Both the position numbers and the translations under genes were made by a program. Of a stretch of 64,000 bases of DNA, positions 37,129 through 45,927 are shown piece by piece. Position 1 is the first letter of the stretch. Each line of letters starts with the position of its first letter. The stretch is from Gammaproteobacteria bacterium. Lineage in GTDB: Bacteria; Pseudomonadota; Gammaproteobacteria; Steroidobacterales; Steroidobacteraceae. The stretch spans positions 124,001-188,000 of the forward strand of contig PKRE01000003.1 in the NCBI GenBank assembly GCA_017577615.1, given 5' to 3'. The notes beneath the pieces are model-generated. The model was not told the DNA's origin and made no database searches. It saw nothing but the letters and a program-made list of their open reading frames with translations.

Positions 37129-37971
37129 CTACAAGCTCGCCGCAAACGTGTCGCACTGGGCGACATCGCCGCTCTCGTAGCCGCGTTTGAACCAGCTGGC
37201 ACGTTGCGCGGAGCTGCCGTGCGTGAACGATTCGGGCGCGACACGTCCTCGCGAGCGCTGCTGCAAGCGATCGTCGCCGACGGCGCTCGCTGCGTTGAGC
37301 GCCTCCTCCAGATCACCCGCCTCGAACATCTGCCGCGAGCGATCCGCATAGTGCGCCCAGATTCCTGCGAAACAGTCCGCTTGCAGCTCTTGGCGGACCG
37401 AAAGTGCGTTCGCTTCGGCGGTGCTGAGCCCGCGACGTGCCGCCATCGTCCTCTCGGCGATGCCGAGCAACGTCTGCACGTGATGTCCTACCTCGTGCGC
37501 GATGACATATGCCTGCGCTGCATCGCCCGGTGCACCGAAGCGTGCATGCAAGTCCCGGTAGAAGGACAAGTCGATATAAACACGCTCATCTGCCGGACAA
37601 TAGAAAGGTCCGACAGCTGCTTGCGCAAAGCCGCACGCGGACTCCACGGCCTCGGAGAACAGCACGAGCGTCGGCTCGCGGTAGTCACCACCGGCGCTCG
37701 CGAAGATTTCGCCCCACGTCGCTTCCGTGTCGGCGAGAATCACGGAGACAAACTCGCGCAGCTGGGCCTCTTCTGCGGACTCCTGATAGGCAACCCGCTC
37801 CGGCTGTCCGGTCTGCTGCACGCCTTGCAGCACGATGGATGGATCGCCGCCAAAGTAGAGCGCAATCAGCGCGAGGACGATGGTGCCAAGACCGATTCCG
37901 CCCGCACCTTTGACGCGGAGGCCTCGCCGGTCTTCTACGTTCGAGCTGGATCGCCGACCCGTCCAGCGCAT
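37129..37971 (-). CDS. ypfJ: Neutral zinc metallopeptidase, YpfJ family
   Basis: The ATG at 37971 gives 280 residues, close to E. coli YpfJ (287). An arginine-rich N-terminus precedes one membrane segment at about 25-42, then a periplasmic catalytic domain. The zinc motif HEVGH is at 159-163 in VIAHEVGHHVQ. FYCPADERVYIDLSFY and the ELQADCFAGIWAHYA helix, which supplies a third ligand in this family, follow the usual order. The role of the family is not established. An upstream extension of the frame to 38049 is not used. Confidence 0.9.
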   Translation of the reverse strand: MRWTGRRSSSNVEDRRGLRVKGAGGIGLGTIVLALIALYFGGDPSIVLQGVQQTGQPERVAYQESAEEAQLREFVSVILADTEATWGEIFASAGGDYREPTLVLFSEAVESACGFAQAAVGPFYCPADERVYIDLSFYRDLHARFGAPGDAAQAYVIAHEVGHHVQTLLGIAERTMAARRGLSTAEANALSVRQELQADCFAGIWAHYADRSRQMFEAGDLEEALNAASAVGDDRLQQRSRGRVAPESFTHGSSAQRASWFKRGYESGDVAQCDTFAASL

Positions 37972-38221
37972 GGAGGTCTCCTCGTCGCTTACGCCCGGAA
38001 GCCGGGGAGAGATTCGTGCGCCGCGGGCTGCCGCCAGCCCGTAGGACACAACCGTAGAGACGACTCACTTGGGTACCGAGTTCCTCGCGCAGGCCGAGCC
38101 TTGACAAGACGCGTCCTCGTTGGCCTCGTCCTTGCCACCGCGGGCATCCGCGCATCCTCTAGCGTCGAGCGGCTTGGCGCAGCCTACGACTGCTTGCCGC
38201 CCAAGAGCTCCGCGCGTTGGA

Positions 38222-39439
38222 TCAGTGCGTCGTGCCCTTCGTCGCGGTGCCGGCCGCGGCAACCGCTCTCGCACCCTCTGGGTCGGCGACTGTGCTCTGC
38301 TGCGACGCTCGGCTGGCACGGGCCGCCTCGTATTCTTCCGCGGTGTAGAAAATCCGATCGCTACCATCCCAGGTCGCGCCCTCGGGCAATGTGTTCTCGA
38401 CGTACCGCGCGGAAAGAATCACATCCTCGACAGTCACGCCACGCATCGACACGGGCACCACGATGCCGCGCGGGTTGGCGATGATGTCATCGACGAGCTC
38501 GAAGTTGATCTCCGCATCGTGCTCCGCGAGGAGTTGCCGCACGTCGTCGGACAGCACGATCTCCACCAGCGCTTGCGCATCCTGCGGATGCTTGCGTTTG
38601 TCGTCTTCGAGCACCGGGAAGGCCTGCATATACAACACGTCATCCTGCCAACCGAACACGAACGGCTGGTTGACGACCGTAACCTTCGTGCCGATTGGCA
38701 CCATGTCGTAGAGCCGGGCGATATCTTCCGGGTAGAAGCGCACGCAGCCGTGGCTCGAGCGCAATCCAACGCCATACGGCTTGTTCGTGCCGTGAATGAG
38801 GTAGCTCGGCCAACCGAGTCGCAGCGCATGCGTACCCAGAGGATTGTCCGGCCCGGGCGGCACTTTCGCGGGCAGCGGATCGCCCGCTGCGGCGTGCTCC
38901 TTGCGCACCGACGCTGGCGGGTACCACGTCGGGTTCTTCGTCTTCGCCGTCACCTTGGTCGTGCCTTCGGGCGTCGCCCAGCCCACTTTACCGATGCCGA
39001 CCGGATGAGTGATGACCTTGCGCGGCTCGCCCTTCTTTGCGGGCGGGAAGTAGAACATGCGCAACTGTGCCAGGTTGATGACGAGACCCTCGTATGGCGC
39101 GTTGGGCAGCACGAACTGCGTCGGCAGCACGATCTCAGTACCTTCGCCCGGCAACCAGGGATCGACGCCAGGATTCGCACGCACGATCTCCTCATAGCCG
39201 AGGTTGAAGCGACGCGCGATGTCCGACAGCGTGTCCTCGTGGCGAGCGTACGTGACCTGCAGCGTGCCGATCACCCGATCGCGTTGCGGATCAAACTCGA
39301 ATTCATACGTCGCCAGGGGCGGCTCGATCGGCGGCGGCGCCGGCGGCTGCGGCTCGGATACCTGCGGCGGGGCGAGCTGGCATCCCGCCAATGATGTGGC
39401 GAGCGCCAAGAAGGCGAATTGCTTGCGTAACGAGGTCAT
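38222..39439 (-). CDS. L,D-transpeptidase lipoprotein with LysM domain
   Basis: This 405-residue protein is an ErfK/YbiS/YcfS/YnhG-type enzyme that attaches Braun-type lipoproteins or makes 3-3 cross-links. A lipoprotein signal ends at Cys20 (LAGC), followed by a proline-rich linker. A LysM-like domain (YARHEDTLSDIARRFNLGY) is at about 64-107. The YkuD catalytic domain has HGTNKPYGVGLRSSHGCVRF with His216, His230 and the nucleophile Cys232. About 150 residues follow the catalytic domain. It lies 250 bases upstream of the YpfJ gene on the same strand. Confidence 0.92.
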   Translation of the reverse strand: MTSLRKQFAFLALATSLAGCQLAPPQVSEPQPPAPPPIEPPLATYEFEFDPQRDRVIGTLQVTYARHEDTLSDIARRFNLGYEEIVRANPGVDPWLPGEGTEIVLPTQFVLPNAPYEGLVINLAQLRMFYFPPAKKGEPRKVITHPVGIGKVGWATPEGTTKVTAKTKNPTWYPPASVRKEHAAAGDPLPAKVPPGPDNPLGTHALRLGWPSYLIHGTNKPYGVGLRSSHGCVRFYPEDIARLYDMVPIGTKVTVVNQPFVFGWQDDVLYMQAFPVLEDDKRKHPQDAQALVEIVLSDDVRQLLAEHDAEINFELVDDIIANPRGIVVPVSMRGVTVEDVILSARYVENTLPEGATWDGSDRIFYTAEEYEAARASRASQQSTVADPEGARAVAAAGTATKGTTH

Positions 39440-39519
39440 ATTTCGATTATGACCGCAACGGCGTCAGTATGGCCAACATGTCTCCGATGCGTTGCATTTT
39501 GGAGACAGTGCCGCACGCA

Positions 39520-40011
39520 TCACACGAATACCGGTCGATTCGGCAGCTCGTCGCGATCGGATGCGGGATAGTGCTTGGCACTGAGCGCGCCGACTCCTTC
39601 GATTCCGGCGAGCACCGCATCCACCGCACGTCCCTCGGCGAACAGTTTCTCCATCTTACGGCAGACCGCTTCCCACTCTTGCTGCGATACGCGCCCGTTG
39701 TAGCCACGATCCGCCACGATCTCGACATCATGGTCTGCCCAAAGCACGTAGATGAGCACGCCGTTGTTCGCCTCCGTATCCCAGACACCCAGACTTGCGA
39801 ATACCTGCAATGCGCGTGCGCGCGGCGTGACACCGCGCAGCAGCTCGTACGCACTCAAGCTCGTCTCGAACGCGACACAGATCTCACCGCCGTGGGTGCG
39901 CTCGCTTTCTGCGATCGCACCTTCGATCGCGGCGAGCGCGGCTTGATCAAACGTGCGTCGCGCGCCGAAACCAGTGGCAACCAAATGTCGAAATACGCGC
40001 TTGAGAGACAC
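39520..40011 (-). CDS. TPM-domain protein (third gene of lemA operon)
   Basis: The GTG at 40011 gives 163 residues; the frame is open further upstream, but that overlaps the Gly-rich tail of the previous gene. It carries a single TPM domain (DUF477): AALAAIEGAIAESERTHGGE at the start, NGVLIYVLWADHDVEIVADRGY at the centre, then the C-terminal helix. No signal peptide or membrane segment is evident, unlike the gene before it. The start lies four bases after the stop of that gene, so coupling is likely. Homologues are often next to lemA and ygcG-type genes, and a membrane- or stress-linked role is suspected; none is established. Confidence 0.8.
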   Translation of the reverse strand: MSLKRVFRHLVATGFGARRTFDQAALAAIEGAIAESERTHGGEICVAFETSLSAYELLRGVTPRARALQVFASLGVWDTEANNGVLIYVLWADHDVEIVADRGYNGRVSQQEWEAVCRKMEKLFAEGRAVDAVLAGIEGVGALSAKHYPASDRDELPNRPVFV

Positions 40012-40015
40012 ACCG

Positions 40016-40921
40016 TTACCAGCGCCCGGATGCGCCGCCTCCTCCGAATCCGCCTCCGCCGCCGCTCCAACCGCCGCCTCCGCTCCAGCCGCCACGCCCG
40101 GCGCTGTAACCACCCCAGCCGCCGAAGCCTCCCCAACCGCCGCGACTCACCCAGCTGCCTCCGCCGCCGCGGCCGCCGAACAAGCCGATGACGAACATGA
40201 TGATGGCCGCAGCAATGGCGATCGGCAGCGCACGGGTGAAGAGCCAGACCAACGCACCAGACATCGCACCCGTGACGGTCGCGCTACCGAAGGATCCGAA
40301 GAACGTACGCAGTAGAGCGCCGCCCACGAAAACGATCACGAACAGAAGCGGCAGCAGCGCACCGAGCTCATCTCCGACAGAACGATCCCTGCGCTCCGAT
40401 GCCGGCAACGGCTCGCCTTCGAGCAAGGCGATGATCCGATCCAGCGCTGCGGACAAGCCTCCGAAGTAATCGCCTTCGCGAAAGCGAGGCACGATCACTT
40501 GCTGGATGATGCGATTGGCCATCACATCGGGTAGCGCCCCCTCGAGCCCATACCCGACTTCAATTCGTACGGCACGATCCTCTGTCGCAACAAGCAGCAG
40601 CACACCATCGTCCACGCCGCGGCGCCCGAGCTGCCAGGTCTCAGCCACTCGGATCGCGTACTGCTCAATCGTCTCGGGCTGAGTCGTCGGCACGAGCAAG
40701 ATGGCGATTTGGCTGCCCCGACGACGCTCGAACTCCCGCAGGCGCAGATCCAATGCCGTGATCTGCTCTGCAGTGAGCGTTTGCGTCAAGTCGGTCACGG
40801 GCGCGCGCAACGGCGGCACCTCGACCTGCGCAAGCGCAGTGCCGAGCAGCAGCGTCAGCAAGACCCCGCCGAATCGAACGCACAGTCGCGTCACGGTCGA
40901 TCTGCGCTCAACCCGCCGCAT
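40016..40921 (-). CDS. ygcG: TPM-domain membrane protein, YgcG family
   Basis: Up to 301 residues: signal peptide (VRFGGVLLTLLLGTALAQ), periplasmic TPM domain (about 35-165) with RVAETWQLGRRGVDDGVLLL and RIEVGYGLEGALPD, two membrane segments, and a tail of about 55 residues rich in Gly, Ser and Trp. The ATG at 40921 overlaps lemA by 14 bases; a GTG at 40894 is an alternative. The order lemA-ygcG is common in Proteobacteria. Function unknown; the TPM fold has been linked to phosphatase activity in plants and to membrane-protein complexes in bacteria. Confidence 0.85.
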   Translation of the reverse strand: MRRVERRSTVTRLCVRFGGVLLTLLLGTALAQVEVPPLRAPVTDLTQTLTAEQITALDLRLREFERRRGSQIAILLVPTTQPETIEQYAIRVAETWQLGRRGVDDGVLLLVATEDRAVRIEVGYGLEGALPDVMANRIIQQVIVPRFREGDYFGGLSAALDRIIALLEGEPLPASERRDRSVGDELGALLPLLFVIVFVGGALLRTFFGSFGSATVTGAMSGALVWLFTRALPIAIAAAIIMFVIGLFGGRGGGGSWVSRGGWGGFGGWGGYSAGRGGWSGGGGWSGGGGGFGGGGASGRW

Positions 40922-41537
40922 CCGGAGGCGGGCTCTGCACCGCGGGTGCTTCGGAGAAATCCACCGCGGGCGGACGGGAAATCTCGGCTTCGTTCTCGAC
41001 CGTGAAGTTCTGTTTCTCCTCGAAGCCGAACAGCTTGGCCGTCAGATTCGTCGGAAACGAGCGCACGGTCACGTTGTAGTTCTGCACTGCGTCGATATAG
41101 CGCTTGCGTGCAACCGCAATGCGATTCTCCGTCCCTTCCAGCTGTGCGCGCAGATCTTGAAAGCCCGACATCGATTTCAGATCCGGATAGCGCTCGACGA
41201 CCACCATCAAACGCGAAAGAGCCGAGCTGAGCTCGCCTTGCGCTGCCTGCCACTGCTTGAACGCTTGCGGATTCTCGATCAGCTCGGGAGTGGCCTGTAT
41301 CGATGTCGCACGCGAGCGCGCCTCGATGACGCTCTCCAAGATCTCTTTCTCGGCTGTCACGGCTCCTTTCACGGTATTGACGAGGTTCGGCACCAGGTCG
41401 GCGCGACGCTGATACTGATTGAGCACTTCCGCCCAAGCGGATTTCACCTGTTCGTCTTGTTGCTGCAAGGTGTTGTATCCACAGCCACCGAAAAGAGCAG
41501 TGCACATCAAGAGTGCGAAAAGACGCAATGCGTACAT
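40908..41537 (-). CDS. lemA: LemA-family lipoprotein
   Basis: This 209-residue protein has a lipoprotein-type signal ending at Cys19 (LFGGC), then the LemA helical domain: YNTLQQQDEQVKSAWAEVLN, QYQRRADLVPNLVNTVKG, VVVERYPDLKS, and ENRIAVARKRYIDAVQNYN. LemA proteins form long helical hairpins at the membrane; the role is not established. It is first in the lemA-ygcG-TPM operon and overlaps or nearly abuts the next gene. The 41538-41760 gap upstream of it holds a hairpin-forming GGGTAGG/CCTACCC repeat. Confidence 0.9.
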   Translation of the reverse strand: MYALRLFALLMCTALFGGCGYNTLQQQDEQVKSAWAEVLNQYQRRADLVPNLVNTVKGAVTAEKEILESVIEARSRATSIQATPELIENPQAFKQWQAAQGELSSALSRLMVVVERYPDLKSMSGFQDLRAQLEGTENRIAVARKRYIDAVQNYNVTVRSFPTNLTAKLFGFEEKQNFTVENEAEISRPPAVDFSEAPAVQSPPPDAAG

Positions 41538-41760
41538 GGAGATGCCTTCAATAGATTAGTTGTCTATGCCCCTGGACCCGCTGTGCACGGATTGCGACAG
41601 CGCAATTATCCAGACAAGCTGTAAGTTCCGTCTTAGACGCTAGGCGGTAGGCCGTAGAGGGTAGGTACGGTGCGCAATGCCGCGCCCTACCCCACTCTCA
41701 CACTGAAAGTCTCGAGTTCCATTCTGATCACGGCAAAGCGCCAAGCCTCTAGCTCGAGTT

Positions 41761-43824
41761 TCACCATATCCGCACCCGTTCCTGCGGCGGACGATACATT
41801 TTGTCGCCGGGTTTCGTCCCGAATGCCTCGTGGAACGCATCCAGGTTCATGACCACGGCATTCGTGCGGTACTCGCTCGGAGCGTGCGGATCCGTCATCA
41901 AGCGTTTGCGAAGCTCATCCTCACGGTACTTGCGCGCCCATGCTTGTGCCCAGCCGATGAAGAACCTCTGATCGCCCGTGAAGCCATCGATCACGGGTGC
42001 CTCCTTGCCGCCCAAGGACAGCCTGTACGCTCGATAGGCCATCGCAAGGCCCGCAAGGTCGGCGATGTTCTCGCCCATCGTGAGGTCAGGATTCACGGTA
42101 AGGCCCTCGATTGGGCTCAGTGCCGCGTACTGAGCACCGAGCTGCTGCGCACGCCGACGAAACTCTTGGTTGTCTTCCGCGGCCCACCAGTCGTTCAAGT
42201 TGCCGTCGCCGTCATAGCGCCGGCCCTGATCGTCGAAGCCGTGACTGATCTCATGGCCGATGACGCCGCCGATCGCGCCGTAGTTCACTGCATCATCTGC
42301 CGTCACATCGAAAAACGGCGGTTGCAGGATGGCCGCAGGAAACACGATCTCGTTGGCAGGCGGGTAGTAGTAGGCATTGACCGTCTGCGGCGTGAGCAGC
42401 CACTCGGTCTCATCAACCGGCCCGCCAAGCTTGGCGATGTCGCGGTCGAATGCAACTGCGGCAGCGCGCATTTCGTTACCGACCAGATCGTCGCGACGGA
42501 CTTCCAGAGCCGACCAGTCGCGCCATTTCTCCGGATAGCCGATCTTGGTCGTGAACTTCGCGAGCTTGGCGTGCGCCCGCTTCTTCGTCTCCGGGGTCAT
42601 CCACTCGAGCGCTTCGATGCCCTCGTAGTAGGCCCGCTTCAAGTTTTCCACCAGCGCATCCATCCGCTCCTTTGCCTCGGGGCTGAAGTGCCGCTCGACA
42701 TAGATCTTGCCGACGAGCTCGCCGATCGCGTTTTCCACAGTGCTGACACCGCGCTTCCAGCGAGGTCGGAGCGTTGGCGTGCCCGAGACGGTGCGGCCGT
42801 GAAACTCGAAATGCAGATTCACGAACGGCGAGGACAAATCCGGCGCATACGCATTCAAGAGCCGGAACCGAAAATAGGCACGCCAGTCCTCGAGCGGCGT
42901 GCTATCGAGCTCGCGATCGAGCGCCTCGAAATAGCTGGGCTGATTGACGACCACCGCCTGCACCTTCTCGAGCGGCACGCGCGCACCGGAGAAGAACGCC
43001 TCCCAATCGAACGAGGGCATCAGCTTGCGCAGACCGGCCAGATCGTAGCGGTTGTAGGTGCGCTCGGCGTCGCGGTTGGCGACACGCGTCCAGTGTGCCT
43101 TCGCGAGCTTTGTTTCTAGCGCGAATATGGCATCTGCGGCCTGTTCCACGTTCGCGGTTCCCGCGAGCGCGAGCATGTCGCGGATGTACGTTCGATATTT
43201 CTCTCGCACCGCCTGCAGGCGTGCCTCGTCGGAGAGATAGTAGTCGCGATCGGGCATCCCGAGCCCGGACTGGTACAGATTCGCGATGTACTGGGTGGAG
43301 TTCTTGTCGTCGATGCCGACGAAGAAAATGAAGGGGTGCGCCAGGTATTGACGTTGCACCCGCCCGATGTGCTCCGCGAGCTCGCGGCGCGTCGCGATGC
43401 GATCGATTCGCTCGAGCTCGGACCGCAAGGGGGTGATTCCGGCTGCTTCGATCGCCGCCTCGTCCATGAAGCTCGCATAGAAATCCCCGACCTTCTGCAG
43501 ATCGCTGCCCACCGGTGCGTTGGCGTCGGCAGCCTCCTCAAGGATGCGTCGCAGGTTCTCCTCGGCGGCGTCCTGCAGGATGCTGAAGGTGCCGTAGTTC
43601 GATCGGTCCGGCGGAATCTCTGTCACCGCCAGCCACCTGCCGTTCACAAAGCGGTAGAAGTCGTCCTGCGGGCGCACCGAAAAGTCCATGTTGTCGAGCA
43701 ACACGCCCGATTTGAGAGGGGCCGCCCCGTGCGCCGCCGGCGTAGCGTCCGGTTGGGGGCTCATGGCACAGCCTGCAACGACGACAGCAGCGACGAGCGA
43801 ATACAGTAACGAATGTGGCTTCAT
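41761..43824 (-). CDS. M13 family zinc metallopeptidase (PepO/neprilysin-like) lipoprotein
   Basis: The ATG at 43824 gives 687 residues with a lipoprotein signal ending at Cys19 (VVAGC). The M13 N-terminal domain follows (DDFYRFVNGRWL), then the catalytic domain. The zinc motif HEISH is at 524-528 (GHEISHGFDDQGRRYD), the third ligand Glu is in GENIADLAG, and the C-terminal CxxW-like end is VYRPPQERVRIW-type. It should cleave short peptides at the cell envelope. All catalytic residues are present. It faces away from the lemA operon region with a 220-base spacer on its 3' side. Confidence 0.93.
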   Translation of the reverse strand: MKPHSLLYSLVAAVVVAGCAMSPQPDATPAAHGAAPLKSGVLLDNMDFSVRPQDDFYRFVNGRWLAVTEIPPDRSNYGTFSILQDAAEENLRRILEEAADANAPVGSDLQKVGDFYASFMDEAAIEAAGITPLRSELERIDRIATRRELAEHIGRVQRQYLAHPFIFFVGIDDKNSTQYIANLYQSGLGMPDRDYYLSDEARLQAVREKYRTYIRDMLALAGTANVEQAADAIFALETKLAKAHWTRVANRDAERTYNRYDLAGLRKLMPSFDWEAFFSGARVPLEKVQAVVVNQPSYFEALDRELDSTPLEDWRAYFRFRLLNAYAPDLSSPFVNLHFEFHGRTVSGTPTLRPRWKRGVSTVENAIGELVGKIYVERHFSPEAKERMDALVENLKRAYYEGIEALEWMTPETKKRAHAKLAKFTTKIGYPEKWRDWSALEVRRDDLVGNEMRAAAVAFDRDIAKLGGPVDETEWLLTPQTVNAYYYPPANEIVFPAAILQPPFFDVTADDAVNYGAIGGVIGHEISHGFDDQGRRYDGDGNLNDWWAAEDNQEFRRRAQQLGAQYAALSPIEGLTVNPDLTMGENIADLAGLAMAYRAYRLSLGGKEAPVIDGFTGDQRFFIGWAQAWARKYREDELRKRLMTDPHAPSEYRTNAVVMNLDAFHEAFGTKPGDKMYRPPQERVRIW

Positions 43825-43991
43825 GACGAGCGTTCGACGACCTGGAGTTGGACCGAGCGGCAGTATCGGTGCCTTTGCGAAGAACACGCAATCGCGACGA
43901 TTGCCGGCGCGAGGACGCGAGCGGCAGCGAGCAGTCCGACCGATCGCCGCCGCCGGAGTTCCGCAGCCATGCTAGAGCCGCAAGGGTGCCA

Positions 43992-44025
43992 AAGAAGAAA
44001 AAAGCCCCGAGCGGCGGCTCGGGGC
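43992..44025 (-). terminator. Rho-independent terminator of the small gene at 44088-44282
   Basis: On the minus strand a perfect nine-base stem GCCCCGAGC/GCTCGGGGC (44025-44017 with 44012-44004, loop of four) is followed by TTTTTTCTTCTTT. It lies about 60 bases downstream of the stop codon of the small minus-strand gene and therefore would end its transcript. It is the clearest intrinsic terminator in the window. The gap 43825-43991 behind it, which holds the start region of the M13 gene, shows no other feature. Confidence 0.9.
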
Positions 44026-44087
44026 GGAAGAGAAGCGGACTTCTGAAGGGTGACAAGCCCGCTAGGGGACGTGGCGTCGAATACGCC

Positions 44088-44282
44088 TCAGTGCAGTCTC
44101 GACCACTGCAGGACCTTGATATCCTTCGTGTCGCATTCGAAATTCTTAGCGAGTACCGAGGCCGCTTCCGTCAGGTCGCCGCGCGCAAGCTCGCGGTTGA
44201 GCTCCACGACACCACGAAACTCGCTGACGCCCTTCGGCGAGCGTTCCTGTACAAGGAAGTGCGTGTAGTACTTGATACTCAT
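44088..44282 (-). CDS. Small conserved-looking protein, unknown function
   Basis: The ATG at 44282 (MSIKYYTHFLVQ) gives 64 residues; GGAG lies close in front of it, spacing about two bases. The protein has a mixed alpha/beta look: YYTHFLVQERS, SEFRGVVELNRELA, then a C-terminal IKVLQWSRLH. I recall similar uncharacterised short proteins in related bacteria but no name. A strong intrinsic terminator directly downstream on the same strand supports it as a real transcription unit. It is divergent from greB with 120 bases between the starts. An upstream extension of 27 residues is not likely. Confidence 0.7.
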   Translation of the reverse strand: MSIKYYTHFLVQERSPKGVSEFRGVVELNRELARGDLTEAASVLAKNFECDTKDIKVLQWSRLH

Positions 44283-44402
44283 GGCTCCACAGACTAGTGG
44301 GTGACCAGTATTAGGTACCGTGAAAGCCTCCACAGTTTCTAGCTGATTCGACGAGTTCAGCACTTGTCTTAGTCACATTTCGAAGACGGGATCACGGCGA
44401 AA

Positions 44403-44924
44403 GTGCGATATAGACCACCGCAACCGAAAGGCTCGAAGTTCATTACGCCGGAAGGCGCGAAGAAGCTGAAGGATGAGCTCGACTACTTGTGGCGAGTCCT
44501 GCGTCCGCAAGTCTGCCAAGCCGTGCAGGAAGCTGCGGCACAGGGCGATCGCTCGGAGAACGCCGAGTACACCTATGGCAAGCGCCAGCTCAGAGAGATC
44601 GACCGTCGCGTGCGCTTCCTACGCCAGCGCCTCGACGGCATGGTCATCGTCGACAAGCCGCCCAGCGATCCGTCGCGGGTCTTCTTCGGCGCATGGGTGA
44701 CGCTCGAGGACGAAGAAGGTGCACAAGTCGAGTACCGCATCGTCGGCCCCGACGAGTTCGATGTCGCGCGCGGCTACATCAGCATGGATTCGCCGCTGGG
44801 TCGTGCGCTCATGCGCAAGACCATCGATGACGAGGTCACGGTGGAGGTGCCGGGGGGCACGAAGAGGTATTTCGTCGTGGCAATCAGGTACGAGCAGGCG
44901 GAGGGAACAGGGAGTGGGGAATAA
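44403..44924 (+). CDS. greB: Transcription elongation factor GreB
   Basis: GreB binds the secondary channel of RNA polymerase and helps cut back-tracked RNA. The GTG at 44403 gives 173 residues. The N-terminal coiled coil shows the conserved acidic tip in DRSENAEYTYGKRQLREIDRR, and the C-terminal FKBP-like domain has VFFGAWVTLEDEEG, RIVGPDEFD, and SMDSPLGRALM. The length and the FKBP-domain wording (YRIVGPDEFD) fit GreB rather than GreA. It is divergent from the small gene and convergent with the glutathione transferase gene. Confidence 0.92.
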   Translation: MRYRPPQPKGSKFITPEGAKKLKDELDYLWRVLRPQVCQAVQEAAAQGDRSENAEYTYGKRQLREIDRRVRFLRQRLDGMVIVDKPPSDPSRVFFGAWVTLEDEEGAQVEYRIVGPDEFDVARGYISMDSPLGRALMRKTIDDEVTVEVPGGTKRYFVVAIRYEQAEGTGSGE

Positions 44925-45121
44925 GGAATGGGGGACGGGAAGGTGCCGTCCTTTCATCAACGCCTCGACGCCGTTGAGGCAGTCTCCCCTGCCCTAGCGA
45001 AACGCGGGAGCCCGGTCCTGCGCTCGCGTGACGCGACAGGCGAGGGCCAGTAACCACGACAGCACATCGTGCTTGCCACCAGCACCAGGTCTGCGAGGAA
45101 GCGAACGGTGGGCAGCGGAAA

Positions 45122-45149
45122 GCGTCGCGCACGCGATCGTGCGCGACGC
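45122..45149. repeat. Perfect 12-bp hairpin between convergent greB and GST genes
   Basis: GCGTCGCGCACG at 45122-45133 and CGTGCGCGACGC at 45138-45149 pair without mismatch around a CGAT loop. It lies 20 bases from the GST stop. Only TTTCC follows on the minus strand, so it is not a standard intrinsic terminator, but its place between two convergent 3' ends suggests an RNA 3'-end structure. The rest of the 44925-45169 spacer contains no gene. Confidence 0.6.
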
Positions 45150-45169
45150 CTAGCCCAGTGTGAGGTGCG

Positions 45170-45835
45170 CTACTGCTCGCGCCAATGTGGAGGATAGGTC
45201 CGCTCGTAGCCTGGCAGCCCTTCGATCCGCTTGATCCAGGCCGCGATGGCCGGGAACCTCGCCTCGATTGGCAGCAGACGGCTGCGCAGTTCGTGAGCCT
45301 CTCGACGTTCGAGCGCGCGCAGCAGAATTTGGATGCCCGGAAACACGACGATGTCGGCCGCGGAGAAGTGCTCGCCGACGAGCCAGTCGGACGCCGCAAG
45401 TCGCCGCTCGATCGTGGCAGCTTCGCTCAGCACGTGCGACATGGCTCGCTCGATCTCTTCCATGCGCTCCTCAATGCCTTGGAACAGGATCACGTAGATC
45501 AGTTTCTGGATGTGCTCCTCCGCGTACCACTCGTACTCACTGATCACACGCGTGATCGTTCCGGCCTCTTCGGGCGTGCGGCCGAACAATGGCGGATCCG
45601 GGTACTTGCGATCGAGATAATGCAGGATCGCCAGCGACTCGTAGCAGACGTAGTCGCCGTCCTTGAGCACTGGCACGCGCCCGCGCGGATTCATGCTCAG
45701 CATCTGCGGCGACTTGTGCTCCTGCTTGGCGAATTGCACCTGATGCGAGACATAGGGCAGACGCTTGTACTCGAGCGCTAGCAACGCTCGCCACGAATAC
45801 GGACTGCCGCTGCCCCACCAGAGTTCGAGTGACAT
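45170..45835 (-). CDS. Glutathione S-transferase family protein
   Basis: The ATG at 45835 gives 221 residues; a TTG three codons upstream is possible. The N-terminal thioredoxin-like domain has WGSGSPYSWRALLALE with Ser and Tyr near residue 10 as candidates for activating glutathione, then NPRGRVPVLKDGD and ESLAILHYLD (the glutathione gamma-glutamyl site, ES). The C-terminal helical domain contains SAADIVVFPGI. The substrate is unknown. It is convergent with greB and divergent from the sulfurtransferase gene. Confidence 0.88.
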   Translation of the reverse strand: MSLELWWGSGSPYSWRALLALEYKRLPYVSHQVQFAKQEHKSPQMLSMNPRGRVPVLKDGDYVCYESLAILHYLDRKYPDPPLFGRTPEEAGTITRVISEYEWYAEEHIQKLIYVILFQGIEERMEEIERAMSHVLSEAATIERRLAASDWLVGEHFSAADIVVFPGIQILLRALERREAHELRSRLLPIEARFPAIAAWIKRIEGLPGYERTYPPHWREQ

Positions 45836-45927
45836 CGCGTTCAATCCTTGGATGGCTCAGGGGCGTTGGAAGTGTAAAGTGTCGAGTGTAATGCCGGAAT
45901 GCACCCAAACCCGCACTGAGCTGCACG

